From the NCBI GenBank assembly GCA_009838075.1, contig VXSG01000109.1:1-44125 (forward strand): a DNA stretch of 44,125 bases, given 5' to 3'. Source of the DNA: Boseongicola sp. SB0665_bin_10 (GTDB lineage Bacteria; Pseudomonadota; Alphaproteobacteria; Rhodobacterales; Rhodobacteraceae). Within the stretch, counting starts at the first letter, position 1; each line of letters begins with the position of its first letter. Shown here one piece after another: positions 12,371-21,464 of the stretch. The notes beneath the pieces were generated by a model that worked only from the letters and a program-made list of their open reading frames with translations, was not told where the DNA came from and searched no databases. The position numbers were made by a program, and so were the translations under genes.

Positions 12371-12994
12371 ATGACCGCCCCGTTGCTGGCCCTGACCGGT
12401 CTTCATTGCAGCCGGGGGGGCGTCCCCGTCCTGGAAGACGTCTCGCTCACGTTGCATCCGGGCGAGGCGGTCGTGGTCAGGGGGCCGAACGGGTCAGGCA
12501 AGACGACACTTCTCAGGACCGTTGCCGGATTGCAGCCGGTAACAAGAGGCGCGATGGCTCGCGACGGGGATTCGATTGCCTATGTGCCTCATGCCAACGG
12601 CGTCAAGGGCACGTTGAGCGTGGCCGAGAACCTTGCTTTCTGGGCCGGGCTTCATGGCGTTGACGGCGTGGACGCTGCGCTCGATGCGCTTGCCTTGGGC
12701 GCAGCGCGAAACAGGCGCGCCCAGACATTGTCTGCCGGACAGAAGCGTCGGCTTGCATTGGCACGGCTCCTCGTGACCGGTCGGCCGCTCTGGTTGCTGG
12801 ACGAGCCCACGGACTCGCTGGACGAGGCGTCCGTGCGGCTCTTTGCGGATCTGGTGCGGACGCATCTCGCATCCGGTGGCGCGGCTCTCATCGCGAGCCA
12901 TGTTGATCCGGGCCTGGACGCGCGCGTGCTGGACATCGCTGCTCTCAAGCCGACGGGCCCGGATGCTCGATTCGCTGACGAGGCGTTCCTGTGA
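12371..12994 (+). CDS. ccmA: heme ABC exporter ATP-binding protein CcmA
   Basis: CcmA is the ATPase of the CcmABCD complex, which releases heme-loaded CcmE for cytochrome c maturation. The 207-residue protein has Walker A GPNGSGKTT (about 38-46), a signature in the CcmA form (LSAGQKRRLALARL), and Walker B LWLLDEPTDSLD. This is a small ABC protein of normal CcmA length. The ATG at 12371 begins just before the first strand (MTAPLLALTGL). Its stop overlaps the GTG start of ccmB by 4 bp. Confidence 0.94.
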   Translation: MTAPLLALTGLHCSRGGVPVLEDVSLTLHPGEAVVVRGPNGSGKTTLLRTVAGLQPVTRGAMARDGDSIAYVPHANGVKGTLSVAENLAFWAGLHGVDGVDAALDALALGAARNRRAQTLSAGQKRRLALARLLVTGRPLWLLDEPTDSLDEASVRLFADLVRTHLASGGAALIASHVDPGLDARVLDIAALKPTGPDARFADEAFL

Positions 12995-13647
12995 TCCGCC
13001 TTGTGCTGAGGGACTTGCGGCTGGCCGTTCGGGCCGGCGGCGGCTTCGGGCTGGCGCTGGCCTTCTTCCTGATCGCTTGCGTGTTGGTGCCCTTCAGCGT
13101 CGGGCCCGAATCCGGACGCCTCGCATCCATTGCCCCCGGCATGCTCTGGGTCGGCGCGCTGCTTGCCTGCCTTCTTTCGCTTGACCGGATCTTCGCGACG
13201 GATTTCGAGGACGGCTCGCTCGAGCTTCTCGCAACCGCACCGCTTCCGCTTGAAGCTCTGGCACTGTCCAAGTCCGCAGCCCACTGGCTGACGACCGGGT
13301 TGCCGCTGTCCCTCGCAGCCCCGGTCCTGGCCCTCCTGCTAAACCTGCCGTCTGCCGCGTATGGCTCATTGGTCCTGAGCCTGCTGATCGGCACGCCGGC
13401 GCTTTCGATGATCGGCACCTTTGGCGCGTCATTGACGGTCGGGCTGAAGCGCGGCGGGCTTCTTCTGTCCCTGCTTGTGCTGCCGCTCTACGTGCCGACC
13501 CTCATCTTCGGGTCCGAGGCCGTCAGCCGGGCTGCAGCGGGCCAGGGAATTGCCACGCCGCTGCTCCTTCTGGCGCTGATCACGCTTGGCAGCCTTGCCG
13601 TCCTGCCATTTGCATGCGCCGTGGCCCTGCGCGGCAACCTGCGCTGA
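12991..13647 (+). CDS. ccmB: heme exporter protein CcmB
   Basis: CcmB is the membrane partner of CcmA in cytochrome c maturation. The 218-residue protein has about six membrane helices and typical CcmB features: RDLRLAVRAGG near the N-terminus, FEDGSLELLATAPLPLEALALSK (given here in two family blocks, FEDGSLE and PLPLEAL), and TVGLKRGGLLLSLLVLPLYV. It starts with GTG at 12991 in a GTGA overlap with ccmA. The usual followers ccmC, ccmD and ccmG are not in this window; a convergent bioY follows instead. Confidence 0.94.
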   Translation: MIRLVLRDLRLAVRAGGGFGLALAFFLIACVLVPFSVGPESGRLASIAPGMLWVGALLACLLSLDRIFATDFEDGSLELLATAPLPLEALALSKSAAHWLTTGLPLSLAAPVLALLLNLPSAAYGSLVLSLLIGTPALSMIGTFGASLTVGLKRGGLLLSLLVLPLYVPTLIFGSEAVSRAAAGQGIATPLLLLALITLGSLAVLPFACAVALRGNLR

Positions 13648-13761
13648 TCAGGACGCGACAGGGCGAGGATGACCGCGCACGCCATGCATGCCACGACGGC
13701 GCATCATGATGCAAAGGTCGCGTGGCCGCGCCGGGCCATGCAGCGCTCGGTTGTGGAGTTC

Positions 13762-14361
13762 TCAGGCCCGGGCGTCGCCCACCAGTTTCCAGAGGCCCGG
13801 AATGACGAGAGCGGCAAGCACGAGCTTCAACCCGTCACCGATCAGGAACGGCCAGAGACCCCATGCCAGGATCGGCTTGTCCCAGCCCAGGACATGGCCG
13901 AGCCACAGCAGGCCCGGGACGTAGATGATCGCGTTGCCGATCAACAGCGCAACGGCCATCCACTTGATGTCCCTGTCCCATCCCTTGCGGGCAAACCAGC
14001 CAAGCGCCGTTGCGGCAAGGACGTATCCGACAAGATAGCCGCCCGTGGTGCCCATCATGTAGGTCAGGCCGCTTGATTCGGCCGAACTGTTGGCGAAGAC
14101 GTCAAACCCGAATGCGCCAACGACCAGGTAGGCCAGGATGGTGGACAGCCCCAGGGCCGGGCCGTAGGCCGTTCCGATTGCCAGGATTGCAAAGGTGCCC
14201 ATTGTGATCGGGACCGGCCACATCGGAACCTTGAGCTTTGCTGCAATTGTCAGGGCAAGAACGCCTGCGACAACGAGAGCGAGACGCTTGATCCAGATTC
14301 CTGCTTCGGTCGTTTCCCAAAACCTGTCCGCGAGAACCGGACGGTCGGCGAGCATTGTCAT
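13762..14361 (-). CDS. bioY: biotin transporter BioY
   Basis: BioY is the substrate-binding S component of biotin ECF transporters and can take up biotin alone in many Alphaproteobacteria. The 199-residue protein has about six membrane helices and family motifs VPMWPVPITMGTFAIL (about 47-62), YLVVGAFGFDVFA and TGGYLVGYVLAA. The ATG at 14361 follows AAAGGAAC; a second ATG two codons later is also possible. No bioM or bioN lies next to it. No BioR-type operator was recognised upstream. The gene is convergent with ccmB, with 114 bp between them that contain a 12-bp palindrome at 13701-13712. Confidence 0.94.
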   Translation of the reverse strand: MTMLADRPVLADRFWETTEAGIWIKRLALVVAGVLALTIAAKLKVPMWPVPITMGTFAILAIGTAYGPALGLSTILAYLVVGAFGFDVFANSSAESSGLTYMMGTTGGYLVGYVLAATALGWFARKGWDRDIKWMAVALLIGNAIIYVPGLLWLGHVLGWDKPILAWGLWPFLIGDGLKLVLAALVIPGLWKLVGDARA

Positions 14362-14679
14362 GGGCCTGTTCCTTTCTTCAGGATTCCGTTGGCGGGCGCA
14401 TATCATGTGACGCCTTGATCGCGCAAGGCGGCGCAACGCGAACAGGCGGCGCGGCAGCGCACAAAGGGACGGAATCCCGGCCAGCGAGCCAATGGGCACG
14501 CACATGCCGACAGCGGCACGGCAGTTCTTGCTTGCTGCCTGACGGAATGCTTCGCGCGCAGGCGCGAAATGGCGCGCCCGTTGCGAAATTGCGGTGCGGA
14601 CATCGACCTGGCCTCCGTCACGATCGACCGCCGCAATGTCATGCATCCGCGCTTCTGGACTCGATTTTTGTCACGGGCT
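14362..14679. other. 318-bp gap between bioY and the DUF6314 gene
   Basis: No gene is supported here. It should contain the bioY promoter. The frames open through it have no recognisable protein features. Confidence 0.6.
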
Positions 14680-15120
14680 TCAAACGGGCGTGTAGGTGGA
14701 GTTCATGATGTAGTTCTTGTGCGGTCCGGTCACGGTCCAGGCGCTTCTCCAGATCGGCCAGCGGCAAAAGTCGTAGGCGACATGGTATCGGTCCGGCGGG
14801 CAATCGTGGACCGCCTCGGGGTCGGCGACTCCCGTCGGGATTTCGTGAAATGGTCGCATGTCGGCGAAATGAACCCTCAGCAAGGGTCCGTCCTGCGTCC
14901 AGACGAGGCGCTGGCGGGCCTCCAGGGCCAGGTCGTCGAGCTGGAGCAGGCCGGACTCTTCCTGGATCAATCGCGGGCCCGAGCGAGTGAACGCGGCATT
15001 GCCGGCAAGAGAGTTCTCGCGGCCGTCGGCATGCCGGATCTTGCGCACCAGCGACCATTGTCCGACGAGAGACCAAAGCGAAACGAACTCGGTCGACCTT
15101 GTGTCAGAAGGCAATGCCAT
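14680..15120 (-). CDS. DUF6314 family protein
   Basis: This 146-residue protein matches the DUF6314 pattern known mainly from Rhodobacterales. It has a tryptophan-containing N-terminal strand (SLVGQWSLVRKIRHADG), GNAAFTRSG, the central FADMRPFHEIP, the segment HDCPPDRYHVAYDF and the ending WTVTGPHKNYIMNSTY. The pattern suggests a lipocalin-like beta barrel, but no function is known. The ATG at 15120 follows AGGGAGGA. It stands alone, divergent from the DUF3179 gene. Confidence 0.85.
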   Translation of the reverse strand: MALPSDTRSTEFVSLWSLVGQWSLVRKIRHADGRENSLAGNAAFTRSGPRLIQEESGLLQLDDLALEARQRLVWTQDGPLLRVHFADMRPFHEIPTGVADPEAVHDCPPDRYHVAYDFCRWPIWRSAWTVTGPHKNYIMNSTYTPV

Positions 15121-15527
15121 CGGTCCTCCCTGTCCCTGGCGAAGTGTCCGTTAGGATCCTCGCCTGGACAACCCATACAACCCATACACCAGTTTCACAT
15201 CCTGGCGGGACTCGTAATTGCGGACATGATGCTGCACTGCCGCACTGCCAACCTGGACGGGCATTTGTTGCAGCCGTGACGGAATCGGCGGAAACGTTCC
15301 CAGCAGCAGCGCCTGCATTCAAGAGACAGGGCGTCGGTGCACGGCAAGACGCCGATGGCACGGCGTTGCCAGAGCAGGGACCGTGCGCAGGCGACGCCCC
15401 CCTGCCTGGTACAGGTCAGCGCTGACGCGACGATCAATCTCGCGTGATTGGGGCTGTCATGTCCCGGGAGCGGATGCCACGTTCAGCCAGGGATTGGGGA
15501 AACATGTCGGGAATGGGGAGACCGTCC
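15121..15527. other. 407-bp divergent intergenic region
   Basis: This lies between the divergent DUF6314 and DUF3179 genes, so it should hold both promoters. The direct repeat ACCCATACA occurs twice in tandem near 15173-15190. No gene was recognised. Confidence 0.5.
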
Positions 15528-16529
15528 ATGCAAAACATCCGCTTGTTCTGCGTCTTGGTGCTGGCTCTCGGGCTGGGCACGGTCGGGCCTGGCCCGTTCG
15601 GCAACGGTTCGGCGAGTGCAGATCCCGCGTTTTGGAAGCACGAGTGGCCGAACACGGACTTCGAGGTCACGAGCATCGAGAACTGGCGGGAGATCATGTC
15701 GGGGGGACCGCCAAGGGACGGAATTCCCGCGCTCAGCGCGCCCGGGTTCATTGCGGTATCCGAAGAGGACAGGATCGGGGACCGGGAACCGGTGATCACG
15801 GTCGAGATCGACGGTTCCGTGCCGCGTGCCTATCCCATACGCTACCTGACGTGGCACGAGATCGTGAACGACATGGTCGGCGACGTGCCGGTGGCGGTGA
15901 CGTTCTGCCCGCTCTGCAATTCGGGGCTGACCTTTGACAGGCGCGTTGATGGGCAGGTCCTGACGTTCGGGGTATCGGGCAAGCTCAGGAATTCCGACAT
16001 GGTGATGTTCGACCGCGAGACGGAAAGCTGGTGGCAGCAGGCCATTGGCACGGGCATCGTGGGCGAATTGACCGGTGCCGAACTTGTGTCGTTGCCGTCA
16101 TGGATGGAAAGCTGGGCGGAGTTCAAGGCCCGGAATCCGGACGGCTTGGTCATGGACCAGCCCAAGTGGCCCCGGATGTACGGGCGAAATCCGTACGTGT
16201 CATACGATTCTTCGCCGCGTCCGTTTCTCTACGGCGGCGAACTCCCGCCCCACGGCATTCCGGCGCTGGCTCGTGTGGTCCGTGTCGGCGATCAGGCATG
16301 GCCGGTGAGCCGACTGCGCGAGGAAGGACAAGTGACCGAAGCAGGTGTGACGATTTCGTGGACGAGCGGACAGGCCTCGGCACTGGATTCGAGCGATATC
16401 GGAGCGGGAAAGGACGTTGGCACGATTCGCGTGCGTGATGCGCAGGCACGGGACGTGCCGCATGACGTCATGTTCGCGTTCGCCTTCCACGCGTTCTGGC
16501 CAGACGGGAAATGGATGCTGGGCGGCTGA
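15528..16529 (+). CDS. DUF3179 domain-containing exported protein
   Basis: This 333-residue protein has an N-terminal signal-type segment (MQNIRLFCVLVLALGLG) followed by the DUF3179 domain. Hallmarks are PRAYPIRYLTWHEIVND, VTFCPLCNSGLTFDR with the two conserved cysteines, and FGVSGKLRNSDMVMFDRETESWWQQ. The function of DUF3179 is unknown; the cysteines may bind a metal or form a disulfide in the periplasm. The start at 15528 is preferred because GGGGAG (15515-15520) lies upstream and the signal peptide then starts normally. In-frame ATGs at 15444, 15459 and 15504 are alternatives. Confidence 0.88.
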   Translation: MQNIRLFCVLVLALGLGTVGPGPFGNGSASADPAFWKHEWPNTDFEVTSIENWREIMSGGPPRDGIPALSAPGFIAVSEEDRIGDREPVITVEIDGSVPRAYPIRYLTWHEIVNDMVGDVPVAVTFCPLCNSGLTFDRRVDGQVLTFGVSGKLRNSDMVMFDRETESWWQQAIGTGIVGELTGAELVSLPSWMESWAEFKARNPDGLVMDQPKWPRMYGRNPYVSYDSSPRPFLYGGELPPHGIPALARVVRVGDQAWPVSRLREEGQVTEAGVTISWTSGQASALDSSDIGAGKDVGTIRVRDAQARDVPHDVMFAFAFHAFWPDGKWMLGG

Positions 16530-16581
16530 ACCGTGATGGCGCGTGGCTGCGCGTGATTGCGTCCCGCCCGAATCCCTGACG

Positions 16582-16608
16582 TCGCGGCGGCTCCAAGGTC
16601 CGCCGCGA
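16582..16608 (+). terminator. GC-rich hairpin downstream of the DUF3179 gene
   Basis: A perfect 9-bp inverted repeat, TCGCGGCGG and CCGCCGCGA, flanks a 9-base loop 52 bp after the DUF3179 stop. No T-run follows, so it is only a possible terminator. Confidence 0.3.
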
Positions 16609-16896
16609 ACGGGACCTGCTTCAGTGTCCGGAGATCAGTCCGGTCCTCGCAGCTGCCGGTGCCAAGGAATTGCGAGGGAAGGGGACATCACGCATGGAAG
16701 TCGACGGGCGCGCCGCGACAATCGCAAGAAGCGTGCAGCACCGTTGGCCGAGGCACGTCACGAGAAATCCAGCCACATGCCGGTCGCGGCCATGAAACTC
16801 GTCCCGGCACGTGGCGGAGCGTGCGTCAATTCGCGCGCTGCTTTGCACGCATGATCGCAGGATTCAGGCACAAGGGGCCGACTCACCGAAAGCGAC

Positions 16897-17070
16897 ATGG
16901 CCGACAACCTCCGTGACCGCATCCGTGTCAACCTGGCGGCTCTGGACGAGGCGCAGAGCCATGCACACATGCCCCGCCTTTCCGTGGCGCTCTTCCGCGC
17001 CAACTGCGACAAACTGGCTCTCCACGGTTTTTTGCTCGCAAAATCGTGCCTGATGGCGTATGATCGAGGG
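16897..17070 (+). pseudogene. possible N-terminal remnant of a gene cut by the first repeat element
   Basis: The frame starting MADNLRDRIRVNLAALDEAQ reads like ordinary protein for about 55 residues (helical and charged, with RANCDKLAL). It runs into the left end of the MITE-like element at about 17071, after which the frame has no coding character. No family is recognised. It may simply be a chance frame. Confidence 0.2.
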
Positions 17071-17340
17071 GTTATGAGTTTTACTGAAACGATTTCATCC
17101 GCCAGCGATTGTCTAGGCTGGAAGCGTTTGTCCAAGCCGGAAGGGCGGGTCTCCCGGCGACCTTCGAAACGGCATTGCGCGGCCCGTGCCGCGCCGGAAC
17201 GGCACGCATTGCGGAAAACGACACGAAGCGTCCGGGTGCGTCGCATATGCACCGCGTGGGGCGTCGGCCACCCCGACGAGCCGTGAATTCAGTCGTCAGG
17301 GCTGGAACGCATAGCGCTTCAGTGGACGGCATGAATTCCT
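17071..17340. repeat. MITE-like repeat, copy 1 (degenerate)
   Basis: This segment shares long blocks with the copy at 18874-19116: AAGGGCGGGT with TCCCG after it, GAAGCGTCCGGG/GAGGCGTCCGGG, the GGGGCGT block, CCGTGAA and ACGCAT..GC.TTCAG. Its ends are imperfect inverted repeats (TTACTGAAACG on the left; CGCTTCAGTGGACGG on the right). It lies just upstream of the KamA-like gene, the other copy just downstream. No protein is encoded. Confidence 0.6.
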
Positions 17341-17508
17341 ATGGTCCGGAACATCCTGCCCGGATTTGGCTCGCCGACGCTTGCATGCGCCTTGCCTGAC
17401 AGGATGAGCGTCGCCGCGGACGCGCAGGTTGGCCGCGCGCGTCCCGATGAATTCAAGATGCATCCACCGGATTGCCGTTGGGAACCCAGAAACGGGGGTA
17501 TTGGAAGT

Positions 17509-18867
17509 ATGAGTGGACACACTGGAAAGGCACAGCCGCACGGCCGGTATCGAGCACTGACCGCAAGGCACCTCGACAGGATTGCCGAATATGGCAACGT
17601 GAAAGGTGAAGACCTGTTCGCGATGCGTGTCGTCAGCAAGGTGCTGCCGTTCCGCACCAACCGATATGTTCTCGAAGAGCTGATCGATTGGGAAAGGATC
17701 CCTGACGATCCGGTCTACCAGCTGGTCTTCCCGCAGAAAGGCATGCTTGCCGACGAGGATTTCCATCGCATCGCGGGCCTGATGGTCCGCGATGCGCGGG
17801 CGCAGGAAATCGACGGCGCAGTGGCCAAGATCCGCGCCCGCCTCAATCCCCATCCTGCCGCGCAGCGCGAACTGAACATACCCGGTGGGGCGGACGGGGC
17901 ATTGGAGGGGATTCAGCACAAGTATCGCGAGACCGTCCTGTTCTTCCCGAGCAAGGGCCAGACCTGCCATGCCTATTGCACATTCTGCTTTCGCTGGGCT
18001 CAGTTCGTCGGCGACAAGGAGATGAAAATCGCGTCAAACGATGCTCTGAGCCTTCACCGGCATCTCGCCTCTCACAGGAATGTTTCCGACCTGCTGGTCA
18101 CTGGCGGCGATCCAATGGTCATGAAGACCCGGGTGCTGGCACGCTACCTGAGGCCGCTCGTCGACAATCCGAGGCTTGATCATGTGAGGAACATCCGGAT
18201 CGGCACAAAGGCGCTTACGTTCTGGCCGCACCGTTTCGTCAATGACAAGGATGCCGACGACCTATTGCGCCTATTGGAAGACATCGTGCGCTCAGGGCGT
18301 CATGTCGCCATCATGGCACACTTCAATCATTGGCAGGAAATGCGGACCGACGTGGTTCGCGAGGCGATCCGCCGCATTCGCGACACCGGTGCGATCATCC
18401 GCAGCCAGGCGCCGCTTCTCAACCATGTCAACAACGATCCGAATGTCTGGGCGCGCATGTGGAGCACGCAGGTCGGTCTCGGCATTGTCCCCTACTACAT
18501 GTTCGTGGAGCGGGACACGGGTGCAAAATGCTATTTCGAGGTGCCACTGGTGCGCTGCCACGAAGTGTTCAGGCAGGCAGTGCAACAGGTCTCCGGTCTT
18601 GGACGCACGGTTCGCGGCCCAAGCATGAGCGCGACACCCGGAAAGGTCGAGGTGCTCGGTGTTCAGCGTCTCGCCGGCGAGAAGGTCATCATGCTGCGCT
18701 TCCTGCAGGGTCGCGATCCAGACTGGGTCGGTCGGCCATTCTTCGCCAAATTCGATGCGCAGGCAACCTGGCTGGATGAACTCGAGCCGGCCTTCGGCGA
18801 GAACGCCTTCTTCTTTGAAGACCGGGCCGCTCAGTTACTGCAGGCAGTGCACGAGATCGAAAGCTAG
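17509..18867 (+). CDS. KamA-family radical SAM protein (lysine 2,3-aminomutase-like)
   Basis: This 452-residue protein carries the radical SAM cluster motif CHAYCTFC (Cys153, Cys157, Cys160) and the family pattern RETVLFFPSKGQ..YC.FCFRW. It also has LLVTGGDP, the SAM-binding GGD-type segment, and GIVPYYMFVERDTG. KamA-type enzymes use PLP and a 5'-deoxyadenosyl radical to move an amino group from C2 to C3. The PLP-lysine motif, PGGGGK in true lysine 2,3-aminomutase, is here the shorter ATPGK, and the aspartate usually before it is not evident. The substrate therefore may not be free lysine. The ATG at 17509 is chosen as the start of homology; a GGGGG run lies 11 bp upstream, while the frame is open back to 17341. 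The gene is flanked by two copies of a short repeat. Confidence 0.88.
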   Translation: MSGHTGKAQPHGRYRALTARHLDRIAEYGNVKGEDLFAMRVVSKVLPFRTNRYVLEELIDWERIPDDPVYQLVFPQKGMLADEDFHRIAGLMVRDARAQEIDGAVAKIRARLNPHPAAQRELNIPGGADGALEGIQHKYRETVLFFPSKGQTCHAYCTFCFRWAQFVGDKEMKIASNDALSLHRHLASHRNVSDLLVTGGDPMVMKTRVLARYLRPLVDNPRLDHVRNIRIGTKALTFWPHRFVNDKDADDLLRLLEDIVRSGRHVAIMAHFNHWQEMRTDVVREAIRRIRDTGAIIRSQAPLLNHVNNDPNVWARMWSTQVGLGIVPYYMFVERDTGAKCYFEVPLVRCHEVFRQAVQQVSGLGRTVRGPSMSATPGKVEVLGVQRLAGEKVIMLRFLQGRDPDWVGRPFFAKFDAQATWLDELEPAFGENAFFFEDRAAQLLQAVHEIES

Positions 18868-18873
18868 GGCATC

Positions 18874-19116
18874 TATACCTTTGACTGAAACTTCGGAACA
18901 TGACACGTTCGACCAGCCAGAAGGGCGGGTTTCCCGCCGATCTTCGCAAAGGCATCGGGCCGAAGGCCCCGTGAAAGACCGCCGCGTGGGCGGAAAGGCA
19001 TGACGAGGCGTCCGGGATTGGCGCATCCGCACGGCGAGGGGCGTTCGGGTTGCCGACCTCATCGACCCGTGAAATCAGCCGGGGCTGAAACGCATCGCGT
19101 TTCAGTCAACGGTATA
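18874..19116. repeat. MITE-like repeat, copy 2, with terminal inverted repeats
   Basis: TATACCTTTGACTGAAAC (18874-18891) and GTTTCAGTCAACGGTATA (19099-19116) are inverted repeats identical at 17 of 18 positions. Just outside lies a perfect 9-bp direct repeat, AAAGCTAGG, at 18860-18868 and 19123-19131, which looks like a target-site duplication. The interior has further hairpins, such as GGCGGGTTTCCCGCC and CTGAAACGCATCGCGTTTCAG, and no coding capacity. The left duplication contains the stop codon of the KamA-like gene. Confidence 0.75.
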
Positions 19117-19131
19117 ATGTCCAAAGCTAGG

Positions 19132-19836
19132 AGATACGCAGACCTTCGTGCAGGCTTCAGAACCTGGCGGCGAAATTCCTTGGTCGAATGCCTCGCGCCA
19201 TATCGTGTTTGGGGTGGTCTCGGGCGTTGAAAATCGGCTTGGCGCCGGTCGGTGAACCGGCTGCGTCCGCGAATCCAGGCGGAGAGGGTTCCTTCCGGAT
19301 GCATCTGCCTTGGCGGGACGCCACCCTTGATCTCCGAAATCGGCTCAAGTTCAATTTGTCAGGGAAACAATCGGCGGAGAGATAGCAGTCCGAAAGTCAT
19401 TGTTTATCAATGGACTAAAGTGTTGATATGAATTGACTTGGCGCTCTGACGCGCAGCAGGTCTTGCAGCAAGACGTCCAACAGATTCGGGCCGCTCTCGT
19501 AACCGGACACATGTCTCTCTGGGCAACTGCCGCTGTACGCCGTTCAATGCCGCCAGTGACACGCCTTCGCCACGGCATGCGGACAACCGAGATGTTGTGC
19601 TCCGGATTGCGGAACCGCAGCAACGCTCCGGTTTTTGGCTGCCGACGATCCAAGCTGATGTCGCTGCAGCGCAGCTCCCCGAATCCTGTCATTGGCCATC
19701 AGTCAGTTGCGGAGGCTCCGTTTGCACAGGAATTCTGCAGCCATGTTCTCTGACTATGGTGTGAATGTCGCATATGAGGGGTACGAGTCCGCTCCGAGAC
19801 GCTATCGTGCAGGCGAGCTTCATTGAATGGCACGGC
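19132..19836. other. about 700 bp without a recognisable gene
   Basis: This lies between repeat copy 2 and the EamA gene. Short frames on both strands (for example 19433-19753 plus) have no family features, and no RNA gene was recognised. The EamA promoter should lie here. Confidence 0.5.
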
Positions 19837-20754
19837 ATGACATCATTGGCACCTCCCACCTCCAAAGCGGATGCCCGCAGGTTCGGCGTGCTCTTGGTGT
19901 TTGCTGCCGGGGTCCTGTGGTCAACGGTCGGTCTTGGAGTTCGCATGATCGAAGACGCCGTCGTCTGGCAAATCTTGCTCTATCGATCAATCAGCATGTC
20001 GCTGTTTCTTTATGTGGTCATTCGCGTGCGGTCGGGAGAAAGCCCCTTTGTTCTGATCCGCCGCGCCGGAATTCCTTCGGTCATCGCCGGGCTTTCACTG
20101 GTCGCTGCCTATTCCGGCGGGATCTACTCGATGCAGAATACCTCGATCGCGAACGCCATGCTGCTCTTTGCAACGGCACCTTTCATGGCTGCGGTCCTTG
20201 GTTGGATCATTCTGCGTGAACGCGTGCGCCTTGCGACCTGGGTTGCGATTGCCGTTGCAATTGGCGGGATCGCGATCATGGTTGCCGACAAGTCCGGCAG
20301 CGTGCTCCTGAGAGGCAGCCTTGCCGCACTTGGGTCGGCACTGGGCTTCGCCGTCTTCACCGTTGCCTTGCGATGGGGACGGACGGCCGAAATGCTCCCA
20401 TCGGTATTCCTGTCCGGTATGTTCGCCATCGTCGTCACATTCGGGATATGCCAATTCTCGGGGCTGTCCGTTGCCCTCAGTTTGCACGATGGCACGATAT
20501 CCATGACCATGGGGGTATTCCAGGTGGGGGCAGGATTGATCCTCTACACGCTGGGGTCGCGCAGTCTCCCTGCTGCTGAGCTTGCCCTGTTGTCCCTGGC
20601 CGAGGTGCTGCTGGGCCCACTCTGGGTCTGGCTATTCCTTGGCGAAACAGCGAGCTTCAATACGCTGATTGGCGGTTCTGTGCTGCTTGCCGCGATTGCG
20701 GGCAATGCAGTGTCAGGCAAGCGACGCAAACCTCCGCCAATCACCGCGCCTTAG
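19837..20754 (+). CDS. EamA/DMT-superfamily transporter
   Basis: This 305-residue protein has ten membrane helices in two EamA repeats, the drug/metabolite transporter fold. Typical segments are FAAGVLWSTVGLGVRM in helix 1, SMQNTSIANAMLLFATAPFMAAVLG at helices 3-4 (family block ANAMLLFATAPF), and LLSLAEVLLGPLWVWLFLGE near the end. Substrates range from amino acids to nucleosides and cannot be predicted. Starts at 19765, 19774 and 19837 are possible; none has a clear ribosome site, and 19837 gives the usual family length. Confidence 0.88.
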   Translation: MTSLAPPTSKADARRFGVLLVFAAGVLWSTVGLGVRMIEDAVVWQILLYRSISMSLFLYVVIRVRSGESPFVLIRRAGIPSVIAGLSLVAAYSGGIYSMQNTSIANAMLLFATAPFMAAVLGWIILRERVRLATWVAIAVAIGGIAIMVADKSGSVLLRGSLAALGSALGFAVFTVALRWGRTAEMLPSVFLSGMFAIVVTFGICQFSGLSVALSLHDGTISMTMGVFQVGAGLILYTLGSRSLPAAELALLSLAEVLLGPLWVWLFLGETASFNTLIGGSVLLAAIAGNAVSGKRRKPPPITAP

Positions 20755-20983
20755 GGATGCTGCGAACGGCCCAAAGCCGCCGCCGTGCGGGCCATCGGAA
20801 TGCTGCGGTGCAGTCCGTCAAAGCAGACCTTGACCAATGACTCGGCAGCTTGGGAGTGGGGATGGCCGCAACGCAGGACACTGCAGAATTCTGCGGGTGC
20901 TCCGGCACAGGCGCAATCTGAAGCGACGGGGCTTCGTCGGGTCCATGAGAGGGCGCGGCAACCCCAAACGAAATGGAGACCCG

Positions 20984-21238
20984 ATGAAGAACGACAAGAT
21001 TAGCATGCGCGTCAGCGCCGACCTGGCCTGGGAGATCGCCCTGATGCAGGAGCATGTCCAACGGACGACAGGCTTCAGACTGACGAAGACCGCCACGGTC
21101 GAGGCGCTGATCGAGCGCGGGCTCGAAGTCATGAAAGCCGAGGAAGGCGATGGTGAAGCCGCGGACCGGGCGCCCTCCGAGGGCGTGGATACTGCCACGT
21201 TCGGGGAGGAGGATGAAAACCTGGAGACGATGCACTGA
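20984..21238 (+). CDS. small ribbon-helix-helix-like protein
   Basis: This 84-residue protein starts MKNDKISMRVSADLAWEIAL, followed by a helix-rich segment with TKTATVEALIERGLEVMK. This is the size and layout of ribbon-helix-helix DNA-binding proteins of plasmid or toxin-antitoxin origin. The last 30 residues are acidic and probably disordered. GGAG lies 6 bp before the ATG. A decayed recombinase fragment and an AbiEii-type gene follow, so this belongs to an old mobile segment. It could be the regulator of that nucleotidyltransferase, but they lie 450 bp apart. Confidence 0.6.
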   Translation: MKNDKISMRVSADLAWEIALMQEHVQRTTGFRLTKTATVEALIERGLEVMKAEEGDGEAADRAPSEGVDTATFGEEDENLETMH

Positions 21239-21464
21239 CCTGGATGCCCGCCCTTGCAAAGTCCTGTGAAACTGGACGGTGAATCCTGCGACACTTGAGA
21301 GCGCCTGGATGCTGGACGAGGTCTCCTGCGAGCACATGGAACCCGGCGAACCCCGGGCACCTCTGCCCCCTCTCGCCGACCTGCAACACTTGTTGATCGT
21401 ATCGGGAACCAGGCGAGGATGTCGGGAAGGCGCCTGCGAATCCCGAGAGGACAACGCCGATGAC

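Noticed and set aside
13701-13712. 12-bp palindrome GCATCATGATGC between ccmB and bioY
   Set aside because: It lies between convergent 3' ends, has no T-run and no second copy nearby, so no role is supported.
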